Part shown: positions 21,006 to 32,110 of the stretch, piece by piece
How the letters are laid out: each line of letters starts with the position of its first letter
Numbering within the stretch: position 1 is the stretch's first letter
Assembly (NCBI GenBank): GCA_026225945.1
Contig: JAMJFZ010002575.1
Coordinates: 434,001-498,000, forward strand
Source: Cricetomys ansorgei
Lineage: Eukaryota; Chordata; Mammalia; Rodentia; Nesomyidae
DNA length: 64,000 bases
Reading direction: 5' to 3'
The notes under the pieces: model-generated
Told to the model about the DNA's origin: nothing
Seen by the model: the letters and a program-made list of their open reading frames with translations, nothing else
The model's database searches: none
Made by a program: the position numbers and the translations under genes

Positions 21006-21525
21006 CTCTACCCATATCAAATCCTGCTTGGTGAGAGGCCGGGGAGGCATGGGGTTGCCAACTGTAGAACTCCTGGACCCCAGGTCTGGGGAAGAGGAGC
21101 TGAAACAGCAGGCAGGAAGCACATGCGCTCCAGTTCCTTAGCACATTCACTCCAAGAAGTGGTGGAAGAGGAAGGGTGTCAAGTCAGAGTTATTTTGAGC
21201 TTAGAGAATAGGTTCTATTTTCACTGGCAAGGCGACAGGTGGAGTGACAGAAGAGGACACAGACAAAGCAGCCTGGAGTCACCCAGAGATGCTGCCTGAG
21301 TCAGGGTCTAGTGTTAAGATTGGGTAGAACAGCTGTAACCCGAAGATGAACTCAAGACACCCAGAAGCACCACAGACTCCTTGCAGAGAATCTCCCCTGT
21401 AGCATGTGAGCCCAGAGCCAGGCATTTCTGTTCCTGCCTCAGCTCTCATACCTGAGGTGGAGAGTGTAGGGCTATGATGGCTCTGTATAGCGATTTGGCA
21501 TTTTTGGCTTGAAAGGCAATGGTGT

Positions 21526-21528
<3 letters not shown>

Positions 21529-21564
<36 letters not shown>
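21529..21564. repeat. (GT)18 microsatellite
   Basis: Perfect GT run. Confidence 0.95.
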
Positions 21565-21567
<3 letters not shown>

Positions 21568-22052
21568 GGGAGGAGATAATGCTTAGTGTGCAGAACTGCC
21601 TGTATATGCCATGGGTAAGCAGGTTCACTGACCCACAGGTCTCTGCCTGAGATTTTGTTCATTCACTCTGAATTTAGACTCTTGTTGAGTTGCAAATGCA
21701 AGCTTGGAGGAGCAGTGCTAAGAGCATCCAGAATTTTCAGCTCCAAGTGACTGCCCTGAAGTCTTCAGTGAGTCAGGTTCAGAAGCTGAGAATCTCGGAG
21801 GTGCTGTAGAAAATGCACCTACTGCTCCAGACTCTGACATATTTTGATTTTCAACTCTAAAACTTCTCCTCAGCAATTCTAAGGTACATTCCAGCTGAGG
21901 GTCCCCAGGATAGGGTTAGAGAAGAGATGTCAAAACTTACTAGGCCTGGAGGGAGTTGGGGAGATTCTATCATAAGCAGGCAAAGCTATTTCACCTCCTT
22001 CCAACAGGTGTCTCCATGTAGATATGCAGTCTATCCTGTCTAAAGGAGAGCT

Positions 22053-22142
22053 TGGGTTGGGGATTATAGCTCGGTGGTAGAACATCTGCCTAGAGATGGA
22101 GCCCAGGTTCTATCCATTCCCAGTAATTGGATGGATGGATGG
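22053..22142 (+). repeat. ID SINE and (GGAT)4
   Basis: 'ttggggattatagctcggtg' is a clear ID start. A short GGAT run lies in its tail. Confidence 0.8.
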
Positions 22143-22185
22143 AGCAGGAAGTATGCTGTCCTCTGGATGTTGGGAGCTGGGTTGT

Positions 22186-22220
22186 GATACTCATCCAATT
22201 CCCCAGTTGCGATGAGTATC
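22186..22220. other. Perfect hairpin, 10 bp stem
   Basis: GATACTCATC (22,186-22,195) and GATGAGTATC (22,211-22,220) are exact reverse complements around a 15-base loop. No associated gene is seen. Confidence 0.7.
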
Positions 22221-22544
22221 TGGGTAGCTTCTCCAGGAGGAGCTAAGAACTGTTAAGTCATCATCTACAGCACTGAAGCTTCATCGGTATCAACTGAGGA
22301 GGAAGTTAGACACCACCTGCCTCCTCGATGTATACATGTGGAAAGTTGATTGTTATGGTCTCTGTGTAATAAGGGAGATCACTGGCAGAGTCTTGACTAA
22401 ACCCAGAGAAGCCCAGGATTTTTCCTGTTTGTGCTACCATAAGAGGCCCACAAGACAGTGTATCTGGCCTTCAAGAAGTTTGATAGAATAAACATTTTAC
22501 GATGTGGTGATGTGAACAGCCGCCCAGAAATTCGAATGAATAAC

Positions 22545-23060
22545 AGGTGAAGATGAGGTACATACACACCTGAAGTTAGTTCTCTGAATAAATACATAAA
22601 AAAAAATCAGGAAATGAAAAGGTATAATGAGATCCATACAACTGAAGGGAATTGTCTTAAATGGCTGATTGTAATGAGATGTACATAAATTGTGAGGCTT
22701 GTAATGAAACCTAAAAAAAAATCATATTCTTGCCTGGTAATACTGGGTGTAATGCCTACACCTGAAATAAGTCATCTCAGTGTGCTGAGTGTAATGAGAT
22801 GCACATAATTTTAAAGAGTTTAATGAGATGAAAATAAATCAAACACTTGTCTTAAAATGAACGATGTACGAAGATGCACACACCTGAAGGGCATTGTCCT
22901 AAATGGGTTCAGTTTAATGAGATGCATTTAATTTGCAAAGGGGCTAAATGAGATCGGCCCAGAGAGAGGCTGAGAAATATAAAAGTAGAAGATACACTTG
23001 AAAAGTGGTATAATAAAACCTGCCTCGTTTGTGGGCTAGAAATAAGATGTCAAGAGGCAC
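22545..23060. repeat. Degenerate tandem array, unit about 120 bp
   Basis: Landmarks 'acacctgaag...' and 'taatgagatg' recur in order. The 'ctgaa' landmark falls at about 22,570, 22,642, 22,762, 22,884 and 22,997, giving spacings of 72 (a shortened unit), 120, 122 and 113. Each unit also holds two 'gtaatgaga' half-motifs. The array is AT-rich, diverged, and matches no simple repeat or SINE I recognise. It sits between Fez1 and Pknox2. Confidence 0.75.
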
Positions 23061-23337
23061 ACGGATGATACAATCAGCACTATCTGCTGGCCTTGATACT
23101 TATCTCCTGGTCGGTAATGCCCTTAAAAGCTGAATTATCCTTTGACCCCCAGTTGATGCTGTACATAGTAGGCACTACGGCAGCTTAGTGAATGGATAAA
23201 TGGCTTTGAGGTTGGAGTCTATATGGATAAAAGAAAGAAGGAAGCTATATAGGAAGGAATTTGAAAGAGGAGCTGAAGACTCCTTTCCTCTCCCCTCCCT
23301 TCCTTTCCCTCTTCTTCTCTCATTCCTTTACCCTTCT

Positions 23338-23635
23338 TAGGTGGAGTCTCTTTATGTAGTCCAAACTGGTCTCAAACTCTTCCATCCTCTGTCTCTATCT
23401 CCTAGGTGCTTGGGTTACAGCTATGTGCATATGCCCATTTCTGAAATCTATTTTCTTTTTTTTTTAAATATATATTTTATTTATTTGTGTGGGCAGCACA
23501 TATACGTGGAGATCAGGGGACAACGTGAAGGTCTCAGTTCTCACTTTCCACCTTGTGGGCCCCAGGAGTCAAACTCAGATGGTCAGGCTTGTTGACAAGT
23601 TCTTTTACCCACTGAGCCATCTCAAGGGCCCCTGA
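23338..23635 (-). repeat. B1-type SINE followed by B3-family SINE
   Basis: Antisense B1 (gtccaaactggtctcaaact) to 23,440, then T-rich start and antisense B3 body ending 'ccactgagccatctcaaggg'. Confidence 0.75.
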
Positions 23636-23939
23636 AGTCTATTTCCTATGAGCAGTGTTCCTGAGGAAACACTGATCATTGTAGTTTTTGTTCTCCAGAA
23701 GTTCATGATTACCTCTCGAGGCCAGAGGGGCAGATGGGACACATGAGTGAAGGCATGTATCTTCACTGGGTGTCAGATAGGTACAAAGTGCACAAAAAGG
23801 CAGGACTACCTGCATTTCCAATATATTCTCTCTAATATTTTGTTTCCAAGGCTGAGTTCTGTTAAATCATCTTGCTTTCTCACTTTTTATATAGAAATGG
23901 GTTTAGAGAAATCCTTCCCTTCTTATAAACATCTCCTTA

Positions 23940-24265
23940 GCTCTACACATGGTACACATCTATAATCCCAGCATTGGAGCTTGAGATAGGAAGACGAAAA
24001 GTTCAAGATTGCCTGCACTGCACAGCGAGTTTGGTCTAGCCTGGTATACATAACTAGTTCTAGGCTAGCCTGTGCTACACAGCAAGTACCCCCCCTCCCT
24101 GCCCCGATAAAATAAAATGAACTGGGCCTGGTACATAGGCTTATGATTACAGCTACTTTGAAGGATGAAGCAAGTGGATCCAAATTCAAGGACTTCCTGC
24201 ATTATAGAGCAAGTTCAAAGCCAGCCTGGGCACCTTTAGTGAGACTAAGAAAAACAAAAATTAAA
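23940..24265 (+). repeat. Two diverged B1-type SINEs in tandem
   Basis: Sense cores 'ctataatcccagcattggag' and 'tatgattacagctactttga', each with an A-rich tail. Confidence 0.7.
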
Positions 24266-24280
24266 CACATACAAACACAG

Positions 24281-24282
<2 letters not shown>

Positions 24283-24338
<56 letters not shown>

Positions 24339-24446
24339 GTGATGTAGCTTATGGTAGGACATTTGCTTAGTATTTTCAAGGCCCTGGGTTTAATCCCCAG
24401 TACCACCAAACCAAACCAAACCAAACCAAACTAAACCAAAACACCC
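24283..24446 (+). repeat. (GA)26, ID SINE, (CCAAA)n
   Basis: GA run (24,283-24,335), ID-like body (ggtttaatccccagtaccac) and a CCAAA pentamer tail. Together with the preceding B1 this looks like a B4-type composite. Confidence 0.75.
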
Positions 24447-25620
24447 AAAACCCAGACACTCTAATGCAATTAGATATCAAAGAGAAAAGAAAAGAGAAAA
24501 TGAATAACTAACCAACTACATAAGGACAGTCCGGCATAACCACAGCTGCCCTCGGTCTCAGTGGTGGAGCACCGCAGGAGTCGGGGATGTCATAACTTGG
24601 AGAGTGAATGTCAGGGCGGCAGTTATTCAGTTGTCCCAGTCATGGCTGCGCAGGAATGTAGGTCCCAAATTGCCTGACTGCTTGACTTTCAAGAGAGACC
24701 AGGAATCTCATTTGTTTCAATGTGCAATCTTCTACCTTCTAAATGTTGGTGCAAAAATCTCAAAAGCAACTGGTCTGAGCAAAACATGTCTGTGAGCAGA
24801 ATGTTATCTCAAGTCACACTTGACCTGAGCAGCTCTTGTTGGCAGCTCTGAGCGATAAAGTTAGAGATCAATGTCCCAGAATGATCAGATTGTGGCTCTT
24901 TTACAATGCAACCTCCCTGGAAGGGCTTCATTGACCACAGTTGTATCCTTGGTGTGTAGAACAGAGCCCAGGGCAGAGTGGGAGTTTAACAAATGTGTGC
25001 TGAAACATGTGAACTCATTGGGATTAAGACCGAGTAGCTTGCAGGCTGCTAGCCATTGCCTTCATCTGGCCTATGTATATCAGTAGAGGGGCTTCTGGGT
25101 CAAAGACATTTTAAGAGTTCAGCAGTATTTTCAATCCCCAAAGGGCCTTCCTGATGGACTAGGAGTCAGGGGCAGAAGCTAAATTGAACACTTTTTTGGA
25201 CCCTCGTATCAGAATCTCATTTTGGGCTATTGAAACCTACCCACCCCGTCCTCAGTATCCTCTGTCCTTATCACAGGGGACAGCTCCTTGGCTTGGGTAG
25301 CATATGGATGATGCAGAAGCATTCGCTGCTTTCTGAGAACATGACCACCCACACCACAAGACTTTTCAGTTGGCAGCATGGTTGAAAAGATGGCAGCCCT
25401 GGATGGAAAGCCTTGGAGAAGAGAACCGTGCTAGTCTAATTTCTTTGGGAGATAGTTCCCGCTGTGTGTTTTGCAGCATCCTCAACATATATGACTTGAA
25501 AAGAAGGAGCAGAGACTGCAGCAAATGAATCTAAGGACCAGCTAAACAGTTAAATAGGTTTTTTTTCCTTGCAGGACTTCAGAGCCTTGACCATACTAAT
25601 GTGTATTGCACACAACGCAT
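24447..25620. other. Intergenic stretch without recognised features
   Basis: No exon, SINE or structured repeat was recognised. Confidence 0.35.
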
Positions 25621-25621
25621 G

Positions 25622-25700
25622 GTATATTTAGCTCAGAATACTGAGTTAATTTGGTTGATAGTTATTTTAGCTAAGAGTATCCAGCTAATTTGGTCATAAT
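25622..25700. repeat. Tandem duplication of about 39 bp
   Basis: Two adjacent units share 'tttagct..aga.tat/act..agctaatttggt.ata' with several substitutions. Confidence 0.55.
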
Positions 25701-25739
25701 TTTTTTTTCTTGTCAGCATATTTCTTTCACGATTTCCTA

Positions 25740-26070
25740 TTTGTGTGTGTGAGGGCCCACATGCATGTTACCTGTACAGGGTGCTTGCATGATACCTGTG
25801 GAGGTCAGAGAAGGGTATCCTGACTGGAGGTATAGGTGGTTCTGAACCGCTTGAGGTGGGTGCTGTGAACCACACTTAGATCCTCCCTGAAAGAGCAGCA
25901 AGTGCTCTTAACCTCTGCTTGAAATGATAATGACGTCTCCTCCAGTTCTTTTTACTTATGTTTTATTTTTTTGAGACAGGTCTCATGTATTCCAGGCTGT
26001 CCTCTATCTGGTTATACAGCCAAAGATGCCCTTGACCTTTTGAGTCCCTGCCTCCGCCTCGGGTTAGGAC
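25740..26070 (-). repeat. B3 SINE then B1-type SINE
   Basis: Antisense B3 (gagcagcaagtgctcttaac) to 25,920, then 'tttttttgagacaggtctca', an antisense B1 start. Confidence 0.7.
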
Positions 26071-26593
26071 AACTTAAATAGTCTACTGTGCCTGGGAGGT
26101 GAGGTTGTAATGGATTTTCTATCTTCCTCTGCATCTTTTGACTTTTCTGACCCCTTCTGCATCCTTGGCCTGACTCTAGGGAGTGCAGAGATGACCCCTG
26201 GGACTCTGGGGCAGACCTTGCCCTGAACATAGTGCCAGGGTTAAAAGCTGCATCTCTTTCCAGGTTCAAGGACTTTCCATCTGTGAAACAAAGGAAGGTG
26301 GGCATATGAGAGTGAAGTGTAGACCATTGTGGCACCAACTTGGATGATAAAATCCTAGGGCAACTATGGAAATACAAAGGTCTAACAGGGAGGAGGGCTG
26401 CAGTAATCAGGTCTCTGCTGCAGTGCAGAGAACTGTCAGGAGGGGGCAGTACAGAGCTTCCTCTGTCCTCTCTATGCTCTGACTTAGACACACAGAAGGC
26501 AGATGTGCCAAAATGGATCATCTTCCCCTCCTGACAGGCTAACAGAGATCACTCCGAAAGCCCTCTACTTTGTCCCTTTCTGAGGTGGGTCAG
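26071..26593. other. Repeat-free sequence beyond the putative Pknox2 3' end
   Basis: A 169-codon - strand frame crosses here without family resemblance or splice support. Confidence 0.35.
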
Positions 26594-28654
26594 TTTAATG
26601 GGGTGGATGCTGGGCCTCCAGATTCTGTCTGGCCCAGGGTCCCACTGAAGGCTTAAAGGACCTGGAAGGCAGTCACAGGAAGAGAGACTTGTGCACCAGC
26701 ATTTCGGTAGGTGATAAGGTTTACTGAAAACTTCGCGGCCACATTCAGTACTGGTTTGGTGGATACATCAGGAGGAGGTTGCATAACATTAGGCAGGTGG
26801 AGGGGGCTGGGAAGAAGAGATGTAGGCGTGTGTATCCATGTGCACATATGCACACATGTCCGTGCTGAGTAGGGTGCTTGTCACGGTGCTGAGTGGAAGA
26901 GGTTATGTGTGGATGGATGTATTTTAACAAGAAAAATGAACCGGAAGAGGACATATATTTTATCCCATTGCATGTTGCAAAAGTCTCACGCCAAAAAAGC
27001 TTGCCTTTCCTCTACGTATGGCATCAAAAGGGAGTAAAAAAATGATTGGATCACCCAGATTATAAATAAGGTTATTTGTTTCTCAAAAATCCCTAGTAAA
27101 ACATTAAATATCAGCTCTTTTGGGGGAGAAATACATTCATTTCCAGGAGACCTCAGAAGAGTGACTGTCCTTCTGCTCCACCCAACCAGGTAGAGGAGGG
27201 AAGGCCCCGAAGGTCCCAAGGGTCCCCTCTGGTTGAGCCAGATAGCCACTCACATCTTACCACTGAAGGAGATGGCTAATGCACATTTACAAATGAAACT
27301 GCACATCCATCACATTAAACCCGATGGAAAACACACGTGATCAGTCCTGTCATTTCACAGTCTTAGGGTGGGAGGGGACTGGAGGAGTGGGTGCCAATCG
27401 TGGGCCCTCCAAGTTGGGCTTGGGGGGTTTGTGTGAGGGCAGATGGTAGAAAGCCTCCTCCCAGGAGACCCCAGTCCCTCCAGTGCGGAGCACAACAGTG
27501 TGTGCAGAGCAGCTGTGCCGCCATTCCCCTGCCACGTTGGGTACTGAAGGTAGGAGCGGTAGTGTTCTTCAGACCCTGGCTTCCCATTCGGATAATGCTT
27601 CTTTCCAATGTTTCTTCTGCCTTCTCTGGAGAGTAGATTGGAGGAGGAGGCTAGAGGCTGGTGGTGCCAGCCTGGGCGCAGAGGGATACCACTGGGGACC
27701 TGTGGAGGGGGAAGAAGCCCTGGCCCCGCGTCTCTACAGGTTTACAGAGGGGCTGGGGCATCTGAAGAACTCCATCTGAGGATAGGAGCATCTAGGGTAA
27801 GACACCATGGTCCTTTTGTTACAGGAGCTGTGATGTGATCACCCAGGGACAGCTAGGGTTCCCAAAGTCATCTTAATATGGCTCCTGATCCAGGTTCTGG
27901 CACCTGCTTGGTCCTAGAGCTGACCCAGATGGAGAGTTGCTCTTAACCTCTTCAGGTTGGACCCACGGACAATGTATTTTCAAGAGAAGAAGAAAGAGTC
28001 TCTTTTGGTTTCCTCCCCCTGCCCCCAAGTCCATGGCTGCTGTGCCAAAAGACAGGGCCCTGGTGGAGCAAGCTGGAGCCCTGTGCAGTCCAGGTCCCAC
28101 TGTGATCTGCAAGGGTATGGTGATGTCTCAGGCCCTCCCACTCCTCTGGCCACTGGTTATGTGTGTGGGCTCCCTCCTGTCCTTGAATGTCTTTCAAGGG
28201 AGCTTGGGTTCTCCTGGGGAAAAAGACTCCCCTGTCTCATCCTTCCCTCCCAAGTCTGCCCTTGGCAAAAGTCCACTCTTCAAACAGCACCCTGTCCACC
28301 TCACAGGGCAGGGTTTGTAAACAACTCGTGTCCTTTTCCGTGTGGAGCCATGGGTGTCATCTGTCCTCGGGTATTTGGTGAGTCCAGATCTCACTCTGTC
28401 TTTCTTCACAGGCTGTTTGACTGGCCCAGCAATGGAGTGCTCTGCAGTCTGAGGGTCTGGGACTAGGTTTTCACTGAAGCTTGGTGGTTGGAAAGGAACA
28501 GGGTGTCTCCTCTGCATTTCTTCAAGCTATGATTTGGGGAAGCTAGGGCCCAACTTTCTTGATGCTGCCTGCCCATGTCCCCTCCCTCCCACCCTGAACC
28601 CTCCCGATGACACTCCTTTCCTGCTTGGTGACCAGTGCCATCTGGGCTGCCTGA
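26594..28654 (-). other. Pknox2: Pknox2 3'UTR (left end uncertain)
   Basis: About 2 kb to the left of the Pknox2 stop contains no recognised SINE, consistent with an exonic 3'UTR. No AATAAA was found on the - strand here. The best candidates are ATTAAA at 26594-26599 and a weak GATAAA variant at 26959-26964 in an AT-rich patch. The real 3' end may be either, or elsewhere. Frames of 100-170 codons on both strands in this interval show no family resemblance and are treated as chance. Confidence 0.4.
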
Positions 28655-28887
28655 CTACTCCAGGGAGTCACTGTGTTCCAAGCCCAGGTCGCTGACATTC
28701 GTTGTCTGCAGCTCATCAGTCTCCTCCTCTAGTTCCTCCTCTTCTTCTTCCTCCTCCTCCATATCATCTTCATCCTCTTCCTCTGTCCCATCCAACGAGT
28801 CATCATGTGCAGCCATCATGGCCTGCTGCATGGCCATGGTGGCGTTGTCTGAGGACAGGGATTGCAGGTTGTCCAAGTTGATGGAAC
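28655..28887 (-). CDS. Pknox2: Pknox2 last coding exon, acidic C-terminal tail and stop
   Basis: 233 coding bases on the - strand after acceptor tgcAG. It completes Gly and encodes 76 residues starting SINLDNLQSLSSDNATMAMQ, followed by a run rich in Glu/Asp (with nine consecutive Glu, about 28,735-28,790) and ending VSDLGLEHSDSLE and TAG (28655-28657). The acidic tail is encoded by a GAG/GAA triplet tract whose opposite strand gives a spurious poly-Ser frame. Glu-run length is likely to vary between species. Confidence 0.96.
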
Positions 28888-29760
28888 CTGCATGGGAGAG
28901 GACAGAGGTTAGGACGACGCAAGGGCTGTTGGCCAGGCCCAGCAAGCGTAGTGATGGAAGGGTGGATGAGCTGGCTCATGGGATGGCGGGCCCTTTGTTT
29001 GTAACCGTACAAGCAGCTGAGGGAGACAATTCACTGGCATGGAGCTTTCCCACCCCTCCATTCTTCAGCTTCTTTTGCACTATCCCAGGCAGCAACACTC
29101 CAGCCTACTACACACTCAGTATTCTCTATGTAAGTATAGAAAGCGCTTCTATTCACTCATTCGTTCGTTCATTCATTTTACTTCTTTACTACTCCGTAAA
29201 GCAGAAGCCCTGATCCCCTACTCTGAAGAGGAGGAAACTCAGATAAGTCACGGGTTCGAGAGACTGTGTCAGTGCTGACGAGCTGAGATTTTGTGCTAAC
29301 TTGTCCAGCACCACTTCTTTTGATTCCTATTCTACCTCAACAGATGGTGACCCGTCACATAGGAACCTGTGTATAGCCATATGCATGAAGATATGCATGC
29401 ACACGGGTGTCTCCACCCTACTGCCCACACAGTGGTCTTCACATGCCAGCCTCAGAAGTGTCTCGCTGATTAAATTATTCATTGTTCACCAGGAAACCAG
29501 CTATTTGAAGAGCCTATATGGAGGGTGTGATGGAGAATCTGGAAGAACAAAGCTTCTCTTGGCCTCTGTTCGCAAACCAGCTGCCCGCCTTGGTATTTTT
29601 AGCTGGCCTTGGCCTTGGAGAGCTGAGCAGACACTGACTGTACTAGCATCCCAGGAGTATGAAGAGTGAGGAGGGGGCTCTGCTGAACAGCCACTGACTC
29701 AAGGACCACCATCTCCCACTCCTTTGTGAGCTTGCTTTAGGTTTGTCACAATTTATACAG

Positions 29761-29925
29761 GAGCTAGGTGTTATGGCTCATACTTGTAATCCTAGCACTA
29801 AGGCGGCAAGGGGATCAAAAATGAAAGGATAGCCTCAGCTATATAGTATGCTTGAGGCCAGACTACATGAGATCCTGTCTCAAACAAAACAAGGCACAAA
29901 CAACAGCAATAACAAGAACAAACAA
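29761..29925 (+). repeat. B1-type SINE
   Basis: Sense 'gtaatcctagcactaaggcg' and 'gagatcctgtctcaaacaaa' in the last Pknox2 intron. Confidence 0.75.
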
Positions 29926-30096
29926 AACTGTGCAAAAAAAAAATCCCTTCTTTTGTAAGATTTATAAAAAGCAGAGACAAGCACTGTGAAGAGGTAACGA
30001 CAGGGACCCTGGGTAAGGAGACATTCAGCCCTTGAATCTCTGCTTTCCAGGAGCCCTACCAGCCCCAACCTAGGGTGTCCTCAGTCCTGGTCTTAC

Positions 30097-30275
30097 CATC
30101 AGGGTTTGTCCCTGGGGTGCCACCCTGCTGCTGCAGGACCCCAGCAGCAATGGAATTGGGCCAGAATCTTTGGGTGGGCCGGTGCTGAGACTTGATTTTC
30201 TTGGCTTTGGGAGCAGGATCTGGGTTGCTGGCATCAAGCATGGGCTGCAGGATGCGCCTCCGGGCATTGATGAAC
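30097..30275 (-). CDS. Pknox2: Pknox2 coding exon, recognition helix and downstream basic region
   Basis: 179 bp on the - strand after acceptor ggcAG, with donor gtaaga. It completes Trp48 and encodes FINARRRILQPMLDASNPDP, including the WFINARRR core (Ile50, Asn51, Arg53 of a TALE homeodomain), then a basic APKAKKIKSQHRP segment and GVLQQQGGTPGTNPD. It ends one base into Gly. All key DNA-contact residues are present. Confidence 0.96.
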
Positions 30276-31063
30276 CTGCCCAGGGGTGATGGTGAAACTG
30301 TTGGTTAGTCACCATCTGGTCACACGGGTTGTGTTGGGGGTGGGAAAGATGTGAAGACAAAGCTGCCCTCAGGTGTCAGCAGACAAGTGTGTCAGCCTAG
30401 GGGTAAAAGCTCTCTGTGGCTGAGGAGTTTGTGAGTTACCTAAGGCTCAGTGACCACAGGCAGCATGAGAAAGAGTCAGAAATCCCTACTCAAGGTCCAC
30501 CAGGACTGAACACAGGAGGGAAGAGCTGTGGCCACAGGTACCAGCTTCTAACTTGAACTCATTAACAAGGACCCAGCTCTAGAGTCTATGTCTATACACC
30601 CATCCTGCTTGCCCAGAAGCAGACAAGGACATTGACATCCCTGTGGGCTCGGGATGGCGTCTCCCCCTCCTCTTTTCCAATTACTTTGTAGAATGTTTCA
30701 CATGGAGTTGGGTAGATCAGATAACCACATTGTTGGTTGTACATCTGGAACCTGATGCAAGACCCTCTGGTCTCTCTCCTCTGGACTGGTGAGTCCACAC
30801 TGTGTTGGGTTCTCTAAAGTCAAGAAGCTTCCAGGGATGTATTTGACCCAATTTTCCAGCAGAGGGCTCTGAAGAGCTGCAGTTGAAGCCCAGGACAGGC
30901 TGACTCAGACTCCCTGTGTCTAACCCACAAGGGAAGAGGACTGGCCTGGCAACCCAGCTGAGGCTGAGGTAGGTCTGGGCATTCTATCTGCCCTCCCTGC
31001 GCTGCATTCCCTTGCCAAGCATGTGCCCCCATGAGAGCCTGTGGACAGGTGGTGCCAACTTAC

Positions 31064-31140
31064 CAGTTGTTTACTTGCAGGAGGGTGAGGTTTGTCTGGG
31101 CTGCAATCTGCCTCTTCTCATCTTCAGTGGGGTAGGGGTG
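31064..31140 (-). CDS. Pknox2: Pknox2 coding exon, TALE loop and helices 2-3
   Basis: 77 bp on the - strand after acceptor ttcAG, with donor gtaagt. It encodes HPYPTEDEKRQIAAQTNLTL, then LQVNN, and the first two bases of Trp48 of the homeodomain. The Pro-Tyr-Pro triplet is the three-residue loop extension that defines TALE homeodomains. The exon ends inside the recognition-helix codon, so the DNA-contacting residues come from the next exon. The preceding intron is 14.3 kb. Confidence 0.96.
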
Positions 31141-31569
31141 CTGAAATGAAAGAAGGGCTAATGAGTAGTTGTAGGCACGTGGGGGCCAGGTCATCCTGGA
31201 GGTCATATCCAAGACATGGTCACAGCCCATGGCTTGGAAGCAAAAACTGGGGAAAGGGTGATGTTTGCTTGAGGACAATGGGACTGGAGTGTACACAGGG
31301 GCTCCCACATGCCACAACGGGGACCAGGGTGGCTTCCAGAGACAGTTCAGTACTGACTGCAAGGCACTTCCCCCTGCTCCTCACTTGATCCCTCAAGAAG
31401 GCATTCTCAACCTCTAAAACCCTCAGGAGCTGGTAAGTGGGGGAGGGGGGATGAGTCACTGCAATCTCAATTGTTATTTATATCTTCTGTGTGTCCAGAT
31501 ATACACTAGGCATAAATACGAGATAAGCTCAGTGGCACACTATTGACATAGGGCCTTTTAACCCACTGA

Positions 31570-31690
31570 AGTGCTGCCCTACATGTAACTTCATTTAATC
31601 AAACCAACCGTTAAGATCGTGAGGTAGGTCTGACGAAGAAACTGAGTGAGTGGCCCACCGTCGCTCAGATGGAGTACCAACTCAGTCCTT
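31570..31690 (-). repeat. MIR-like remnant
   Basis: Antisense MIR pattern 'cttcatttaatc ... aagaaactgagtgagtggcc'. Confidence 0.5.
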
Positions 31691-31979
31691 GTGTGGAGGG
31701 CTGAGTGGTACAGGTGTCTCCTGTGGTCTTGCATGCTTTGTTCCAGCCTTGGTTACATGTTTGTTCTCACTCTTCAACTACACTTCACAAGGGCACAGCG
31801 TACACTTAAGAATGTGTCCCCACTGCCTTCCCATGCAGATGACTACCAATGGAGGAGAGCAAAGGCACCGTTGGAGATGCTGTGGTTTGGCCACTGAGCA
31901 CTGTGAAAGCTTAGAGGAAGGAACACATGGGGGCCGGAGTGGCAGGAAGGTGGCCAAGTGGCATTAAAGAAAGGAGGCT

Positions 31980-32110
31980 GATGAGTGTGGTAGCTTATCC
32001 TTGTAATTCCAACACTCCAGAGGTAAAAAATGGGAGGGGGTGTGTGTGAGGAGGATCCAGAGTTTAAGGTCAGTCTACTGGAGACTCTCAACAACAACAA
32101 AAATCGTAAC
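31980..32110 (+). repeat. B1-type SINE, diverged
   Basis: 'tccttgtaattccaacactc' with an ACAACAA tail. Confidence 0.6.

Noticed and set aside
22545..23060. CRISPR-like array
   Set aside because: Units are adjacent, degenerate and without unique spacers, and the DNA is mammalian.
26012..26521. 169-codon - strand frame beyond Pknox2
   Set aside because: Part is B1-derived at its end. No recognised domain or start context, and chance length in GC-moderate DNA.
27937..28466. Overlapping + strand frames of 127 and 169 codons
   Set aside because: They are antisense to the Pknox2 3'UTR, with no motif or gene structure.
28635..29213. 192-codon + strand frame with a poly-Ser run
   Set aside because: It is the antisense of the Pknox2 Glu-rich exon read into the intron. 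The real coding strand has exact splice sites and family identity.
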